The notes under the pieces are model-generated. The model did not search any database and was not told the DNA's origin. It worked only from the letters and a program-made list of their open reading frames with translations. Made by a program: the position numbers and the translations under genes. Shown piece by piece: positions 5,850-6,516 of a stretch of DNA of 6,516 nucleotides. The stretch is from NCBI GenBank assembly GCA_007116105.1, contig SKJA01000035.1:1-6516 (forward strand), given 5' to 3'. This DNA is from Candidatus Izemoplasma sp. (GTDB lineage Bacteria > Bacillota_I > Bacilli_A > Izemoplasmatales > Izemoplasmataceae). Positions within the stretch are counted from its first letter, which is position 1. Every line of letters starts with the position of its first letter.

Positions 5850-6516
5850 TAGTAATCTCCTTCCAATAGTTGTGAATAGTGTGGCAACGGTGTGATTGCA
5901 CCCAAGGCTTGTAGCACTAAGGCACTCACACTTTGCGCGAGATGCACGGTGTGATCAAGGGGCAAACCTTCTACGAGTCCACTGTAAAGACCAGACCAAA
6001 AGGCATCACCTGCACCTGTTGCGTCAACGATATTTTTCGCTTGTGTTGGAAACAATGTGCGTGTCTTATGATAACTGGCATAGACGCCATCTTTTCCTAA
6101 AGTCATTAAAATTAAGGGGATGCCAAAGTTTTCAAATTCAGTCATGTACTCTTCTTTTGTCTTGCCCTCGCCCAACAACCGTGAAGCATCGTCTAAAGAA
6201 GGCTTTATAATGTCCACTTTTGACAACAGTTCATGTAACATCGGCGTTGAGATAGTGTCTTCATGAAGCAATGCCTCGTGCAGATTCGGATCAAACGAGA
6301 CAAGTGTACCAGCATCCTTCGCATGATCTATCAGAGATAACACCGTTGATTTCGATGGTTCACGTGTCAACGGCCAGTAGGAAAAATGAAAGATTTTTGA
6401 TTGCTGTAAAGCTTCGACGACGTCGTCTTTGCATTGAAGAATGAAATCGCTACCACGGGAAAAGGTGGGAATGGGTGTGGTCGCAGTTTGCTTAAGCTTG
6501 ACATAAGACTGAGGAC
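5849..6516 (-). CDS. PfkB (ribokinase) family sugar kinase, probable fructokinase, N-terminus cut by window edge
   Basis: The frame is open to the right edge. A 173-residue version starting at the TTG at 6370 would begin in mid-domain, and another 48 in-frame residues without a stop or an ATG lie before it. About 221 residues are visible, so roughly 90-110 of the usual 310-330 are missing, including the N-terminal glycine-rich signature. Numbered from the window edge, FSRGSDF (18-24) matches the substrate-side F-x-RG-x-D segment, then come FHFSYWPLTREPS (42-54), SFDPNLHEALL, and the KPSLDDASRLLG block. LGKDGVYA and the PfkB signature DATGAGDAFWSG carry the likely catalytic base Asp170. The family transfers phosphate from ATP to a sugar hydroxyl in the cytoplasm. 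Fructose is the likely substrate because the next gene uses fructose 6-phosphate, and sucrose-synthesis operons of methanotrophs also carry a fructokinase. 2-Keto-3-deoxygluconate, ribose or a nucleoside as substrate cannot be excluded. Confidence 0.9.
   Translation of the reverse strand, partial: PQSYVKLKQTATTPIPTFSRGSDFILQCKDDVVEALQQSKIFHFSYWPLTREPSKSTVLSLIDHAKDAGTLVSFDPNLHEALLHEDTISTPMLHELLSKVDIIKPSLDDASRLLGEGKTKEEYMTEFENFGIPLILMTLGKDGVYASYHKTRTLFPTQAKNIVDATGAGDAFWSGLYSGLVEGLPLDHTVHLAQSVSALVLQALGAITPLPHYSQLLEGDY
5856..5862 (-). promoter_or_regulatory. Ribosome binding site of the sucrose-phosphate synthase-like gene
   Basis: The minus strand reads AAGGAGA, six bases before the ATG at 5849, within the last codons of the kinase gene. 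It supports the start at the TAATG overlap and translational coupling with the kinase. Confidence 0.75.

Noticed and set aside
5896..6210. Plus-strand reading frame of 104 codons
   Set aside because: It lies wholly opposite the conserved PfkB kinase gene, including part of its KPSLDDA and TGAGDAF coding region, and shows no recognisable motif.
5849..6370. A 173-residue kinase starting at the TTG at 6370, as if a truncated gene
   Set aside because: The frame stays open without stops to 6516, and the upstream residues (FSRGSDF, FHFSYW) match the family. The gene is cut by the window, not truncated in nature, and TTG 6370 is an internal Leu codon.
1..6516. CRISPR arrays, tRNA or rRNA genes, insertion-sequence ends, long direct or inverted repeats
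   Set aside because: Almost the entire window is coding and I noticed no repeated units, tRNA-like folds or transposase motifs by eye.

Overview
The window is a single-strand, gene-dense operon segment. Six genes all lie on the minus strand, so transcription runs from position 6516 towards position 1. In transcription order they are: a PfkB-family sugar kinase, probably a fructokinase (start lies off the right edge); a sucrose-phosphate-synthase-like GT4 glycosyltransferase; two MalF/MalG-type ABC sugar permeases; beta-phosphoglucomutase (pgmB); and a GH65 inverting glycoside phosphorylase (end lies off the left edge). There is no non-coding stretch longer than 12 bases. Three junctions overlap by one base (TAATG, TAATG, TAGTG) and the other two are 12 and 8 bases long. 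Most genes have a strong AGGAGG-type ribosome binding site inside the end of the preceding gene, so this looks like one translationally coupled transcript. Its promoter and terminator lie outside the window.

Organism: the base composition looks moderately AT-rich. The Shine-Dalgarno sites are strong, TGG is used for Trp, and all five visible stops are TAA or TAG. The glycosyltransferase resembles, from memory, the sucrose-phosphate synthase of Halothermothrix orenii. Together these suggest a low-to-moderate-GC Gram-positive lineage (Bacillota, or a Mollicutes relative using the standard code). This is an inference, not an identification.

How the genes may work together: the permeases import an oligosaccharide or disaccharide. 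The GH65 enzyme cleaves an alpha-glucoside with phosphate to give beta-glucose 1-phosphate, and PgmB turns this into glucose 6-phosphate. This module is familiar from GH65/pgmB/ABC clusters such as E. coli ycj. The unusual part is the other half: a fructokinase-like kinase, which would supply fructose 6-phosphate, sits beside a glycosyltransferase that would join fructose 6-phosphate to UDP-glucose to make sucrose 6-phosphate. A catabolic phosphorolysis module and a sucrose-synthesis module are therefore in one operon. No sucrose-phosphate phosphatase, substrate-binding protein or transporter ATPase is visible. Plausible readings are conversion of an imported alpha-glucoside into sucrose as a solute or store, or use of a fructose-containing alpha-glucoside. 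The sequence alone does not decide between them.
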